A stretch of 64,000 bases of DNA from Cryptomeria japonica (taxonomy: Eukaryota; Streptophyta; Pinopsida; Cupressales; Cupressaceae): assembly GCF_030272615.1 (NCBI RefSeq), contig NC_081406.1, forward strand, positions 481,280,900-481,344,899. Reading direction: 5' to 3'. Below, in pieces: positions 14,036 to 24,538 of the stretch. The notes beneath the pieces were generated by a model. The model was given only the letters and a program-made list of their open reading frames with translations, was not told the origin of the DNA and ran no database searches. Made by a program: the position numbers and the translations under genes. Numbering within the stretch: the first letter of the stretch is position 1; each line of letters begins with the position of its first letter.

Positions 14036-14189
14036 GTCACATAATCGACCTGTTAGTGCTACGCAATCGACCAGATACCATCACGCATTCGATCTGTCAG
14101 ATTTACACATTCGGTCTATCAGATTTACACATTCAGTCTGTAAGTATCACACAATCACTCAGGTAGTATCACGCAATCGCCTCTGTCAA
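14036..14189 (+). repeat. 22-bp tandem array, block 2 (7 units)
   Basis: Units start at 14036, 14058, 14080, 14102, 14124, 14146 and 14168, again an exact 22-bp step and again seven units. The core is GTCACATAATCG- or ATCACGCAATCG-like and the tail is often CCTGTCAG-like. This is the same family as block 1, although the two blocks are 568 bp apart, which is not a multiple of 22. Confidence 0.93.
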
Positions 14190-14284
14190 GTTTTGAGTTT
14201 ATGTTTTTTGTTGGTTTAATTTTACTACTAATCTTTTGTTTGCAGGATTCACAGAGGGGATTAAATTAGTAATTTTGCATGCAC

Positions 14285-14600
14285 ACTTCACACTTTCAAT
14301 TTTTAGTGCTTAAAATCAACAACAGTTAAAATTGACATGCATGGATAATCTCACACTTCAATTTTTAGTGCTTAAAATCAACAATAGTTAGAATTGACAT
14401 GCATGGATAATCTCACACTTCGTTGTTGGTGCTTAAAATGAACATGGGCTAAAATTGACATACGTGTATCTCACACTTGGTTTTTAGTGCTTAAAAATCA
14501 AACAAATGGTTAAAATTGACATGTATGCCTTCATTCTTGGATTTGGTGTTTAAAATTGACATGCACATGCGGATCTAACACCTAAATTTGGGCTATAAAA
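14285..14600 (+). repeat. About 61-bp tandem array
   Basis: Roughly five degenerate units share TTTTTAGTGCTTAAAAT followed by AAAATTGACATGCATG. The GTGCTTAAAAT word recurs at 14306, 14368, 14429 and 14487, steps of 62, 61 and 58 bp. It is non-coding and lies in the leader of element 2. Confidence 0.8.
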
Positions 14601-15580
14601 TGAACATGAATCAGGCTGCATTAGATTAAATCATTTTTCATTTTCTTAAGGGAAAAGAACTTTTCATTATGTCTGGGGTGGACCTACAGTTGCACTAACT
14701 GACTTTCTACCCGCCATCGGGCTCTTGGGAGAAAGAAGGAAGGTGACAATGACATCCAAATTTTCTTTTGTTCTAAGTAGTGAGGGGTATCTTTGACTGG
14801 GGATTTCATCACCCCACAGAGGTACTTCGAATTGGGATGCGTTGGGGATATCATCTCTCCCAGCGTACTCTCGAGCGGGTTTTTCGAGCCACTATATAAA
14901 TATACTGGTCAGACGGCTAGAGTGTTGAGTGAATTCGACGTATGTGGGGGCCTTCCCTACACCAACAAGCTTAGCTAAAGCCTTAAGTGGCTTGCTCTGA
15001 GAATCCGTCATTGGATCGGGACCCCTCGAAACCTAATACGAAGAACCAATTTAGTTGCCAAAAATCCTACATTTAGTGGTTCTGGGAGTGTGGATCGTAC
15101 CCCATAGATACCCTTCATGTACCTTACGCTATGATACATGAATCCCTCATCTATAAGATCCTCAGATCTTCAGGGTAAGAGAGACTGGCATGCCTGAGAA
15201 GTGTGTGCCATAGAGTGGAGCCAATGCTGCCAGACTCTCTATCTATTCATTTTGTCTCGGTATTTCGTAAGGGCCTCAATGAATGGTGTCCACTATCCAA
15301 CCTAAGATTGTATTCCGTGCTTTTTTATGTATCGTTGTACTAGACCAGTATTGAGTCAGTCCCTTGGGCTATTTCAGGCCCTATCCCATGTATCTCCAAA
15401 TTTTCTGAGATTGTATGAAAATTGAGTCAGTCAGCTATACATACCTACCAGCAATTGTTCTCAGATTTGGAAAACTACAAAACATTGTCCCACACTCAAA
15501 GTTACAAAAAACAAAGTCCATTTCGAAACCAAAACTCAAAAGTCCTTACATACTTGTGACCCTAGGAAGTCCTAAATCTT
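14601..15580 (+). other. Element 2 leader, non-coding
   Basis: This part is less AT-rich than its surroundings and has no coding frame that I can support. It contains short self-similar words but no PBS, LTR or RNA gene. It is read as untranslated leader of element 2 because it lies between the repeat arrays and the ORF at 16017. Confidence 0.5.
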
Positions 15581-15790
15581 TGCATAGTCCCACTTACATC
15601 CTCATTATCGTCCTAAGTCCTTGCATAGTCCCCACTTATGTCCTCATTATCGTCCTAAGTCCTTGCATAGTCCCCATTTACGTCCTCATTATCATCTTAA
15701 AATCCTTGCATAGTTCTCATTCACGTCTTCATTATCATCCATTGTCGTTGCATAGTCCTAAGTTTGAGTCCGCATTATCATCCTCATATA
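15581..15790 (+). repeat. About 42-bp tandem array
   Basis: The word TTGCATAGTC recurs with TGCATAG at 15581, 15622, 15664, 15707 and 15749, steps of 41, 42, 43 and 42 bp. Spacer text is like CCACTTACGTCCTCATTATCGTCC. An open frame across it (15415-15825) reflects the repeat period being near a multiple of three. Confidence 0.85.
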
Positions 15791-16016
15791 CGTCTTCATC
15801 TAGACCTTATATACATCTGTCTTAGTTCATCATCATTTGCATAATCATCCTAGAAAGTCATACCCCAAACATCCAAAACACAATCAGAGGATCAATCAAA
15901 CTCAACCTCAACTCAAACAAGTTGGTCAAGTTCAATCAAACATTGTCACATTCAGAGAAATGGAGAAAATATCTTACATGTTGTGATCCTAGGTACAAAC
16001 CAAACAAGCAAACATC

Positions 16017-17297
16017 ATGGATTGGAATTATACATTTCTTAGGGAAGGTGGAGGATTCACCCCTTCCATTCCTATTCCATCGCCATCCATAGAAACCTTA
16101 GCTCAACAAATCAAAACTTTGCAACAACAAGTGACTGCCATGACTAGTCCTGACAACCATAGGGGCTGGTTAGAAAACATGATGAGAGAAGTGATAGCCA
16201 CGAGGGGATCAGTATTAGACCAACCTTCTTATTCTTGTGAGACCATTCAAACATGCCAACCTTCATTCTTCAACAAAATCATTCCTACTTCAATTCAACC
16301 AACATTAGAGTCATGTAAACCTTCTTTTTCTTTCAACCCACTACATCAATCATACCAATCACATCAACTCAACATTCAAACCTCTTTCAACCAAAATCAA
16401 ACCCCCTTCAACCAAAGTCCAAATCAAAATTCATTTAACCAAAATCAAACAACTTTCACCCAAAATCAAACATCTTTCACCCAAAATCAAATCCCTTTCA
16501 ATGAAAGTCCAAATCAAAATTCACACCAACCCAACATTCAAACCTCTTTCAAGAAAAATCAAACCCCTTTCAACCAAAGTCCAAATAAAAATTCATTTAA
16601 CCAAAATCAAACAACTTTCACCCAAAATCAAACATCTTTCAACCAAAATCAAATCCCTTTCAACCAAAACTTAAGTCAATCACATCTATCCACCATTTCA
16701 TCACCCCCTGAAGTCACACAAGACCAATCCATTCCATCTCTATCTAATAACACAACCTCCCAAGAGCTATCCATCGTACAAAACCAATCTAATCCAAGTC
16801 ATTATTCAGAGAATCTCATTCGAAATCCTTCTTCATCAGGCCAAAATGTTGAAACATTCCAACAATCTCCCATGCATTTCCAAACTCCTTCCTCGTGTCA
16901 AGAGGATGATCCAAAATCAAAAGAAATGAGTCCTAAAACAAATAAAGATCAAGAACAACCACTTCCATCCTACCCAATTTTTGATCAAGATCCCACCGAC
17001 CAAGAATCTTATGATGATCCCCTCGCTCTTTTCTATTCCATTCATAATCAAACCCTTCCATCTCATGAACAAAGTGTCCTTTCAAGTTCCATTCAACATC
17101 CACCTCCTAAACAAGATCAAGACATCCCTTCCATCCTTCATAATAATCCTTTTCCAAGACAAGATCAAAGCATACCTTTACCTTCATGTCCTAAACAAGA
17201 TCCCATTATTTCTCCAAAACCTAATCAAGATCTCTTCATCCCTTCATCTCCATGTCATAATCCTCCATTGTTCTTCACAAGATTTCCTCTCAAATAA
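16017..17297 (+). CDS. Q/N-rich low-complexity ORF of element 2
   Basis: An uninterrupted 426-codon frame opens with MDWNYTFLREGGGF. A short part that may be helical follows (about residues 28-70, ending GWLENMMREVIATRG). From about residue 115 to 225 it is built of FNQNQTPFNQSPNQN-type repeats, then a P/S/Q-rich tail. It occupies the place of gag but shows no zinc knuckle and no retrotransposon gag core that I can recognise. Element 4 has a frame of similar style (LIQDMLAKETK near 36200, then P/S/D-rich text at 45150-45500), so the type is shared rather than accidental. Downstream, another frame (about 17282-17832) looks like a decayed continuation. The function is unknown; structural protein or mere repeat-derived frame are both possible. 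Confidence 0.55.
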   Translation: MDWNYTFLREGGGFTPSIPIPSPSIETLAQQIKTLQQQVTAMTSPDNHRGWLENMMREVIATRGSVLDQPSYSCETIQTCQPSFFNKIIPTSIQPTLESCKPSFSFNPLHQSYQSHQLNIQTSFNQNQTPFNQSPNQNSFNQNQTTFTQNQTSFTQNQIPFNESPNQNSHQPNIQTSFKKNQTPFNQSPNKNSFNQNQTTFTQNQTSFNQNQIPFNQNLSQSHLSTISSPPEVTQDQSIPSLSNNTTSQELSIVQNQSNPSHYSENLIRNPSSSGQNVETFQQSPMHFQTPSSCQEDDPKSKEMSPKTNKDQEQPLPSYPIFDQDPTDQESYDDPLALFYSIHNQTLPSHEQSVLSSSIQHPPPKQDQDIPSILHNNPFPRQDQSIPLPSCPKQDPIISPKPNQDLFIPSSPCHNPPLFFTRFPLK

Positions 17298-17834
17298 ACT
17301 TGTCATTTCTCCTCATGATCCCAATCCCTCTACACAAGTTGTTCATGAACCCCTTATTAATGAAATCACCAATCCAGATCATACTACATAGAACAACTTG
17401 TCAACAATTGTTTTATCATCTTGTTCAAGCACAATCATAACACCAGTTAATGAGATCAACACCTGGTTGACTTCATCATCCTCTTCAAGTGCATCAATAA
17501 AAATAGGCATAACACCCGTTCATGTCACAACTTCAAAACTAGAATCAATTTGCCTCATACACCCACATTTGATATACTGGGGGCAAGAGAACCTACCATG
17601 ATTGGATTTCTTTGAAAATGATAAGGCTATACCTGAATTCATTGGTTCTAGAGCTGGATTTCCATCTGATGATCAGTAGAATCCAAAAAATAAGAAAATC
17701 AACATTCGAGATGCTGAACATGTACACCCAATTGAGTCCTTATATCCTATTGGAAAAAAAGACATCTTTATCCGACTTTTCAAACAAAGGCCAATGAACT
17801 ACCTACACGATATTATACCTAAGGGCTGGGTTAG
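17282..17834 (+). pseudogene. Decayed continuation of the element 2 ORF
   Basis: In the +1 frame relative to the 426-codon ORF, the sequence reads LVISPHDPNPSTQVVHEP, then an S/T-rich part, then LDFFENDKAIPEFIGSRAGF and PIESLYPIGKKDIFIRLF, ending IIPKGWV. Three stops lie inside (near 17389, 17599 and 17680). The text is less repetitive and looks more like folded protein than the Q/N part, so a frameshift near 17280 may have separated a real C-terminal domain. I do not recognise the domain. Confidence 0.4.
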
Positions 17835-18956
17835 TTTAGGTTTTATTTGCCACATTGCATATCATATCATTGAAAACACAACATTACATACAATTTATTT
17901 CCAAGCACCATCATATTCATAAGTCGCATTCGCAAAGTTTCTGCATTTTCATATAGCAGCATCAATAAAACAAGGCAACTGTCCAAGTTTATCATTCGTT
18001 TGCATCTAAGGAAAACAAGGGTCATCTCCTTTCTTAGATATTCAGACATGAAGTTTTTGAGGTTCTAAGATCATTCATTCTCAACATAACCCTGAGACGA
18101 CGCTTTACTTATGGTTGGGTAGTGATTTCACTATTTGAGACTTGTTAACCCACAATCTATCAATTTCAATATCTCACACATTAAGAAGATCTCTAATTCA
18201 TTCTAGACACCTAGTTGATCATATGACTAAGTGAAAAATCTAAAATCTACTTCAGCGCTACTGTAATTATCACACCCAAGTAGGTTTCGTTACTTACAAG
18301 TCAAGGCAAGAAAATAAAAATAAAAAGCCAAATATCCATCTAAAGGCAAAAAAAGCAATGATATATAACTGAAATATCATGTATACAAATGCGATAAAAA
18401 GATTGACTATGGGAACATGCAAGTAACTCCATCAGGGCTATAAATGCCTACTGGCAATGGAGCAATATTTGAGAAATTACAGTCTATAACCTCGTCAAAG
18501 CTCTCAAGGCTTGCTAGCAGCGAGGCTCTATTCGGGATGCTTTTGAAGTTAGAAAAACCATGTAGCTAGCCATATAGGATGCTAAGGATCTTTAGTGAAC
18601 ATAAGAGCATGAATTAACTCATCTGCACACACATAGGCAAAAGAAGATCAAAGTTTCAAGAACCAGTGGGGAAGTTTTCCGCGTCTCCATTTGTAAATCC
18701 TAGTCACTAAGTGTGTTGAGATGAATATTCTGAAGGGCCTTAGAGATCGATTGACCGCTTATCTATGAGATGTTTTGCACCTCCATTTCTCTTGGTGTAT
18801 TACCAATGCAAAAACAAAGACAGTCAACCTTGTTCGAATAGGAAATGCATCTTCATCATGCATATTGCATTCACATAAGTCATGTCCAAAATTCATTTGT
18901 CTCCACATACATTTTGCAGATCATCATGTCATATAGGTCTGCACACTAGGGGCATA
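17835..18956 (+). other. Element 2 3' untranslated interior
   Basis: No supported coding frame on either strand. Together with 19541-20468 this is the non-coding 3' half of element 2, between the last trace of ORF and the polypurine tract. Confidence 0.5.
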
Positions 18957-19064
18957 ACTGAAAAAATCCAAAAAATCATATAAATCATGAAAAAATCCAA
19001 AAAATCGTATAAAGTCCTGAAAAAATCCTAAAAATAAGATAAAGTCCTGAAAAAATCCAAAAAA

Positions 19065-19310
19065 CATTGAAAAACTCAAAATCCAAAAAACATTGAAAAA
19101 CTCAAAATTCAAAAACATTGAAAAACTCAAAATCCAAAAACATTGAAAAACTCAAAATCCAAAAACATTGAAAAACTCAAAATCCAAAAACATTGAAAAA
19201 CTCAAAATTCAAAAACAATGAAAAACTCAAAAATCCAAAAACAATGAAAAAACACAAAATTCAAAAACATTGAAAAACTCAAAAATCCAAAAACATTGAA
19301 AACTAAAAAT
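19065..19310 (+). repeat. 25-bp tandem array near the 3' end of element 2
   Basis: About ten units of CATTGAAAAACTCAAAATCC plus A-run; CATTG recurs at 19065, 19091, 19116, 19141, 19166 and 19191. Related but looser AAAAATCC(A)n text extends from 18957 to 19540. Phe-rich minus-strand frames across it are by-products. Tandem arrays in the 3' untranslated region are known for large plant LTR elements. Confidence 0.88.
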
Positions 19311-20468
19311 ACCAAAAACATCCATATAATGTCTCGAAAAAATACCAAAAACATCTGCAAAACATTGAAAAACTCAAAACCAAAAAACATTCAAATACGA
19401 TCCTGAAAAAATCATTCAAAAACATCCATATAAAGTCCTGAAAAAATCAACCAAAAACATTCAAATATTGATCTACATAATCCAAAAACATCGCAAAAGC
19501 TCTTGGAAAAGAACTAAAAAATTGAAAACAATCAATCAAAAAAACTTGCAATAAAATGTCTTGTGAGAAACAAATACCCTAGTAGATATCCAGCAAACAC
19601 TTCGCACGAAGTTAACAAAGGATACGACTACCCAGTCAAACATCTGCAATCAACTGATCAAACTGTCTTATCAATCATATCATATCCATATCAACGTGAT
19701 CATTATCTTGTCTTAAACAGAAGAGGATACACTCGAAATCAAACAAGTCAGTCTTAAACGGGGTCCACAACTTTATGAGATCAGACATTATCAACCATCA
19801 CATCAAACCACTGAGAACGAAGGCACAAGGTCAGCATAGTTGCTGAATTTTGTCCGGGTTAGTCTTTATCTTTTATCATTTGGTGACAGATTATGTTCCT
19901 ATGCTACTCAAGGATGTCCACAAGTGACTAGAGGAGCCATGATGGGCATTATCTTTTTCTTTGTTTTTTGCTTGTCTGCTACATGTTTGTTTCTTCAATG
20001 AGATATCTTTACATCTTGGTTCCTTATACCCTGATGTGCTAAGCTTCATTGTTCAATAATAAGGCTCAGTGATGAATATATATTGACGCAATGAAATATG
20101 TGACACAGGTTCATGATTCTTTCAATTTCATTCTCATTATCATCTCATATGTTTATTGCTAGTTTACTGATTCTTTTCTCATCATCTCTATCTAAATCAT
20201 ATTCTATCATCTAACATCAATCTATTTCATTCTAAGGTTCATTCTCTCATATTCTATCTCAATATCATCTTCACATCACCTATCTCTATCTCTAATCAAC
20301 TAACCATTCTTCTATCTTTAATCTCACATTCTTCTTTTTTCGAGAGATCATTCATGTCTTTAATGCACAAACAATCTCTCGAGGGGGCATTACACCCTAA
20401 GTATCACCAAGGCATACTGGGGCAAATTTTTTCGTTTTCTTTGAAACAATGTCGTTCTGACTTTGTCT

Positions 20469-20482
20469 CAAAGAGGGGCAAA
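20469..20482 (+). other. Polypurine tract of element 2
   Basis: CAAAGAGGGGCAAA ends exactly where the right LTR (TGTAGACAC) begins. This is the usual plus-strand priming site and fixes the element's orientation. Confidence 0.85.
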
Positions 20483-22174
20483 TGTAGACACTTAAAAATG
20501 TCTCATTGATCATGTACTAATTATTCCTCTAATTGATTAAATAATTTTTTAATTATTTAATTATTTAATTAATCTTATTCTTCTAATTTCATATTTCCTC
20601 ATAATCTTACTAATTATTCTATTTCTTATTCTTTCATCATTTAATCATATAAACTATTTTCTAATATTAATTAAATATTTATTATTTAATTAATTATGGT
20701 TAATTCCCCAATTTAAACAATCTTCGTTATTTAAATAAATTAATTCTCAATTTCTATCTCTAATCATCTAATCATTCAAGTCTCTTCTAAATATTAATTA
20801 TTTAATTAATTGTGATTTAATTCCTTTAATTAAATAATCTTTATTATTTAATTAAATTCAATTTCTAAATAATTAAATAGTTTCCTTAAATTATTTAATT
20901 AGATAATTAATTCTAATTAATTCCCTAATTTAAATAATCTTTATTATTTAAATAAATTAATTCTCAATTTCTATCTCCAATCAACTAATCATTAACCCTT
21001 TTCTAAATATTAATTAAATATTAATTATTTAATTAATTGTGATTTAATTCCTTTAAGTTTTTAATAATCTTTATTATTTAATTAAATTCAATTTCTAAAT
21101 AATTAAATAGTTTCCTTAAATTATTTAATTAACTAATTAATTCTGATTAATTCCCCATTTTAAATAATCTTTATTATTTAAATAAATTAATTCTCAATTT
21201 CTATCTCTAATCATTTAATCATTCAACCCTCTTTTAAATATTAATTAAATATTAATTATTTAATTAATTGTGAATTAATTCTTTAAATTAAATAATAATA
21301 ATTATTTAATTAAATTCTATTTCTAAATAATTAAATAGTTTCTTTAAATTATTTAATTAGCTAATTAATTCTTCCATTTTCAAATCCCCCAGATTCTAAT
21401 TTCATATTCTTCTAATTTCTTCCAAATTCAATTACATGTGCATGATTTCAAAAACCAAATTGAAAATCAAAGTCAAGTTCTAAATATATTCAAATACCAA
21501 ATTGAATTAATAAATTCAATTATTTGAATAAAATCTCATGCAAAGATTAAATTAATAATCTAAATCTAAATGCAAGCACATGCTAAATTAATTAATTAAT
21601 TAAATCATTTATCTCTTCAACTTCTATTTCCATCTTTCAGTTAGCTTTTTCTAAATTAACCTCTCAGTGTCATCCTCTTTATTTCCACCAATCATTCTTT
21701 TTCTTCCTCCAGTCAGCTTTTTCTCAATCAGTTGACTCAATTAATCTATTCAATCTATTGAGTTTCACTCCTACAATCAGCAGTTCAACTATCAATTTTC
21801 ATTTGAGCTCACCTGAGTTCACACCTCTTGATCAATCTGTTCCATTTTTCAATCAATCTCATCCAATTTTCTATAAATTGAGCATCCAATCTCCATTTTC
21901 AATAATCACAAACTTTGAATCTTTGTGTCACTTCAGGTTACCAGCGCAATATCTGAGAGCCATCATACTAGGAAGAGGAGAAGAGCAATGGAAGTTCTAC
22001 GTAGTCACGGAATAGGGAGTTTTTATTGATATTTATTTATAATTCCTATTTTGCTTGGTTGTATCATTTCATTGTTAGTTTGTTAAAATCTTTGATTAGA
22101 AGGGATTCGTGATTTCCCTTGTTTCTAATTGATTACTTTGTTGCTAATAGAAGATGAATTTCACATGCTTTACA
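20483..22174 (+). repeat. Element 2 right (3') LTR
   Basis: Aligns with 11677-13342 from TGTAGACAC to TTTACA, including the AT-rich subrepeats and the TATA-like box at 21872-21878. Small indels in the AT-rich part account for the length difference (1692 against 1666 bp). It is followed by AAAAT. Confidence 0.92.
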
Positions 22175-22497
22175 AAAATGATGGGATGAATTAGGAATCG
22201 AGAGAAAATTGTCACACTTGAATTACTAAATTTATATCCTGGTAAAGCTACAACAATGACATCTCTAGCACTATCACTATTAAATGCTGGAGAGTAATAA
22301 AGGACATCTTGTTAATTAAAATGGATAAGGAATGAGAAATCTTCCTTGGATAAGAAACTAATGAAAGATCAATAATAAGTAAAGGAACCAACTATTACTA
22401 GCTAATAATGAGATATCAAAATTATATAGTTCAAAATAAAATAGAATTATTGTCTTATAGTTCAAAGAGAAAAGATAATTATCATCTTGTTGGTTCC
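22175..22497. other. Unassigned spacer
   Basis: I see no reading frame, repeat or motif between element 2 and the TGTTGGTTCCCC LTR that starts at 22498. Confidence 0.5.
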
Positions 22498-23020
22498 CCA
22501 AATGGGGTTTACATTGCATGAGGCAGAAACCAAGTTGATTCTTCAAATTATCTATGGAGAAGCCAACTCCAGCTACAAATATCTTTCAGGAACTTGGACC
22601 AACATTGACAAGGATTATACAAATCCTTGTACATTTTGGGCTCTGCAAGACTTCGGAAGGTGATCCCTTGGTGAATCTGTAATCTTTGCACCGTACTCAC
22701 AATTTTTACCAAAACTAAGCAGATAATCTCATATAAAGGCTCAACAAAGAGGGAGAATGCTCAAGAATGGCTAATTATTCAGTGATCCTCAACCTATTGG
22801 AGCATGAGATGTTTTCAATAAATAGTAACATATGTGAAATGAAAATATATTTTGATATTGAACAAGTTATAGTAAGTTGTCGATGAGTTTGAACACAAAA
22901 CTGACATTAAAGATAGTTACAAGTTGTGATAAGTGCCTTACTCCATTGGGTACCTGAATTTACAAGATGTAAAATGAAAATATGACATAATTTTATCTAA
23001 TATCATAGGATCCAAGATGA
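22498..23020 (-). repeat. LTR of the TGTTGGTTCCCC family, copy 1, left part
   Basis: This matches 55822-56163 and then 57732-57917 almost word for word, except where other elements are inserted. It is cut at 23021 by element 3 and resumes at 31042 (AATATTGCCTTACAATATATC), continuing to about 31551. Copy 2 has a PBS on the minus strand beside it, so the family is read as minus-oriented. A TATA-like TATAAAAGG on the minus strand near 31497-31505 agrees. Copy 1 has no PBS on its left side, so it is either a 3' LTR or a solo LTR. Confidence 0.7.
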
Positions 23021-24204
23021 TGTTAGGCCCAATATGGAAAGCTAATGTACGGAGAGGGGAGGGGTGAATCAGTACTTCAAATCTTTTCTTCAACAATAAC
23101 TTTACTGTTAAGCATAAACCAAAAACTATTGTAACATAATATAATGCTAAAACAAATAAATAACAATCATACATGATTCACTCCATAACGCATATATTTT
23201 GGTTACGCAAAAACTCTTGGTTAGAGAAAAACTGCGATGGGGATGACACCCACAACTTCACTACTGCAATAATAAAGGTTGCTCGGTTAGAGCTACATGT
23301 TTAGCTATTTCTGATAGCTTACTCTGTTAGGAGTATCAAGATCTTTAGATCTACCTTGCTAAAGGATTTTACAACACTTATTCTAAATGCTGCACCTGGT
23401 TAAAGGCTTTACAATTTATAGACTTTGTTAGTCTTTTACCCTGTTAAAGGTTTCTCATGCAACTCAAAATATTACAATCAAAATATTACAAAATATCTGC
23501 AACTTCACATCTAAAATGTTATAGCAGATTCTATGTGCTCAAAATGAAATTATCTTGCTTATAGCATACCTCGGTAAAACATAAATTAACTCGGTAAACC
23601 TTTCTGTTTACTCTGTTCCTTGACTGTTCTATGAAATCCTTCTCGGTGACCTCTGTGTATCTCCGTCAATTGTAACAGTCATAACACTCAGTGCTTTCCC
23701 ATGATTTTTCTTTTCACATATGTCTTGCTTCACACACATATATTTGATCCTTAATTCATGTTGTATAAATAGATCTCTTGTAACGGTGATCTTATTCATG
23801 CTTCGATCTTACAAACATGATTCATTGAATGAATAACCATACAAAATTATTTCATTGGATAGATGTCCTCAAAATCATATAAAATCTATAAGTCCAATTT
23901 CCAATGTGTTAATGGTTTCTTGTTCCTCGATCTTTGTAACACGTTTCCCATATGTGTCTAGGTTCAATGAATCTGGTAACACATTTTACTCGGTGTGTAG
24001 TAACTCGGTATATCATCTTTGCTGCTCGGTAGTCATAGAACGTTACTTGGTAGATAGCTCGATGTATACTAAGCTTTGTGACTTGTAACTTCTGTAACCG
24101 ACTGCTCTGTGCTTACCGACTGAATATTTCGGTAGTAATAACTGACTAGGGTATATAGAATGACTTTGGACATAAAACTAATGACAACTTAGTAGATAGT
24201 AACA
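23021..24204 (-). repeat. Element 3 LTR (3' LTR on minus strand)
   Basis: Starts TGTTAGGCCC and ends AGTAACA in plus orientation. It matches 29865-31036 and 61404-62581. A minus-strand TATAAATTG occurs near 23411-23420. Confidence 0.9.
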
Positions 24205-24222
24205 ATCTCCCCTTTTGACATT
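24205..24222 (-). other. Polypurine tract of element 3
   Basis: The plus strand reads ATCTCCCCTTTTGACATT directly after the LTR. On the minus strand this is a GTCAAAAGGGGAGAT tract running into the 3' LTR. Element 8 has the same tract at 62582. Confidence 0.85.
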
Positions 24223-24538
24223 AGTTTTGAAATGTTTGACAAAACTTCTTTCAAAGTCATAACTCAGAAAATCTATATACTTACAAAATTTGACTAAACT
24301 GACAGTATATACAATTGTCAATAAAATAGTATACTCAGATATACTCCCCTTATCAATATACTATACATAACTCTGATTATGCCTGCGTTGTGATCCATAT
24401 TCTGTATTCACTACTCAATTCACTGCTCGGTGATCACTGCTCCCCTTGTCAAAATTATCTGTATACTCGAATATGGTGATCTGCTCGGTATACTCCTCTT
24501 GTATACACTATACTCCCCCTTTTTGACAAACATCAAAA

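Larger units (their letters stand above)
11677..22174 (+). mobile_element. Element 2: large LTR retrotransposon lacking pol
   Basis: LTRs of 1.67 and 1.69 kb (11677-13342 and 20483-22174) enclose a 7.1-kb interior. A PBS follows the left LTR and a purine-rich tract precedes the right LTR, so the orientation is plus. The flanks are GAAAT (11672-11676) and AAAAT (22175-22179), a 5-bp target duplication with one change. The interior holds a leader with 22-bp repeat arrays, a 61-bp array, a 42-bp array, one Q/N-rich ORF and a 25-bp array near the 3' end. No RT, integrase or protease motif is visible in any frame. This layout fits a LARD-type non-autonomous element; which autonomous element drove it is unknown. 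Confidence 0.92.

Noticed and set aside
13468-14189. CRISPR-like array (short repeats with variable parts)
   Set aside because: The repeats are degenerate 12-bp cores in a 22-bp tandem unit without true spacers, inside a plant retrotransposon; there are no cas genes.
15415-15825. 136-codon open frame with repeated IVLSPCIVPTYVL-like peptides
   Set aside because: The roughly 42-bp DNA repeat is a multiple of three, so the open frame follows from the tandem array.
18924-19390. Phe-rich minus-strand frames, superficially membrane-like
   Set aside because: They are the antisense reading of the A-rich 25-bp repeats.
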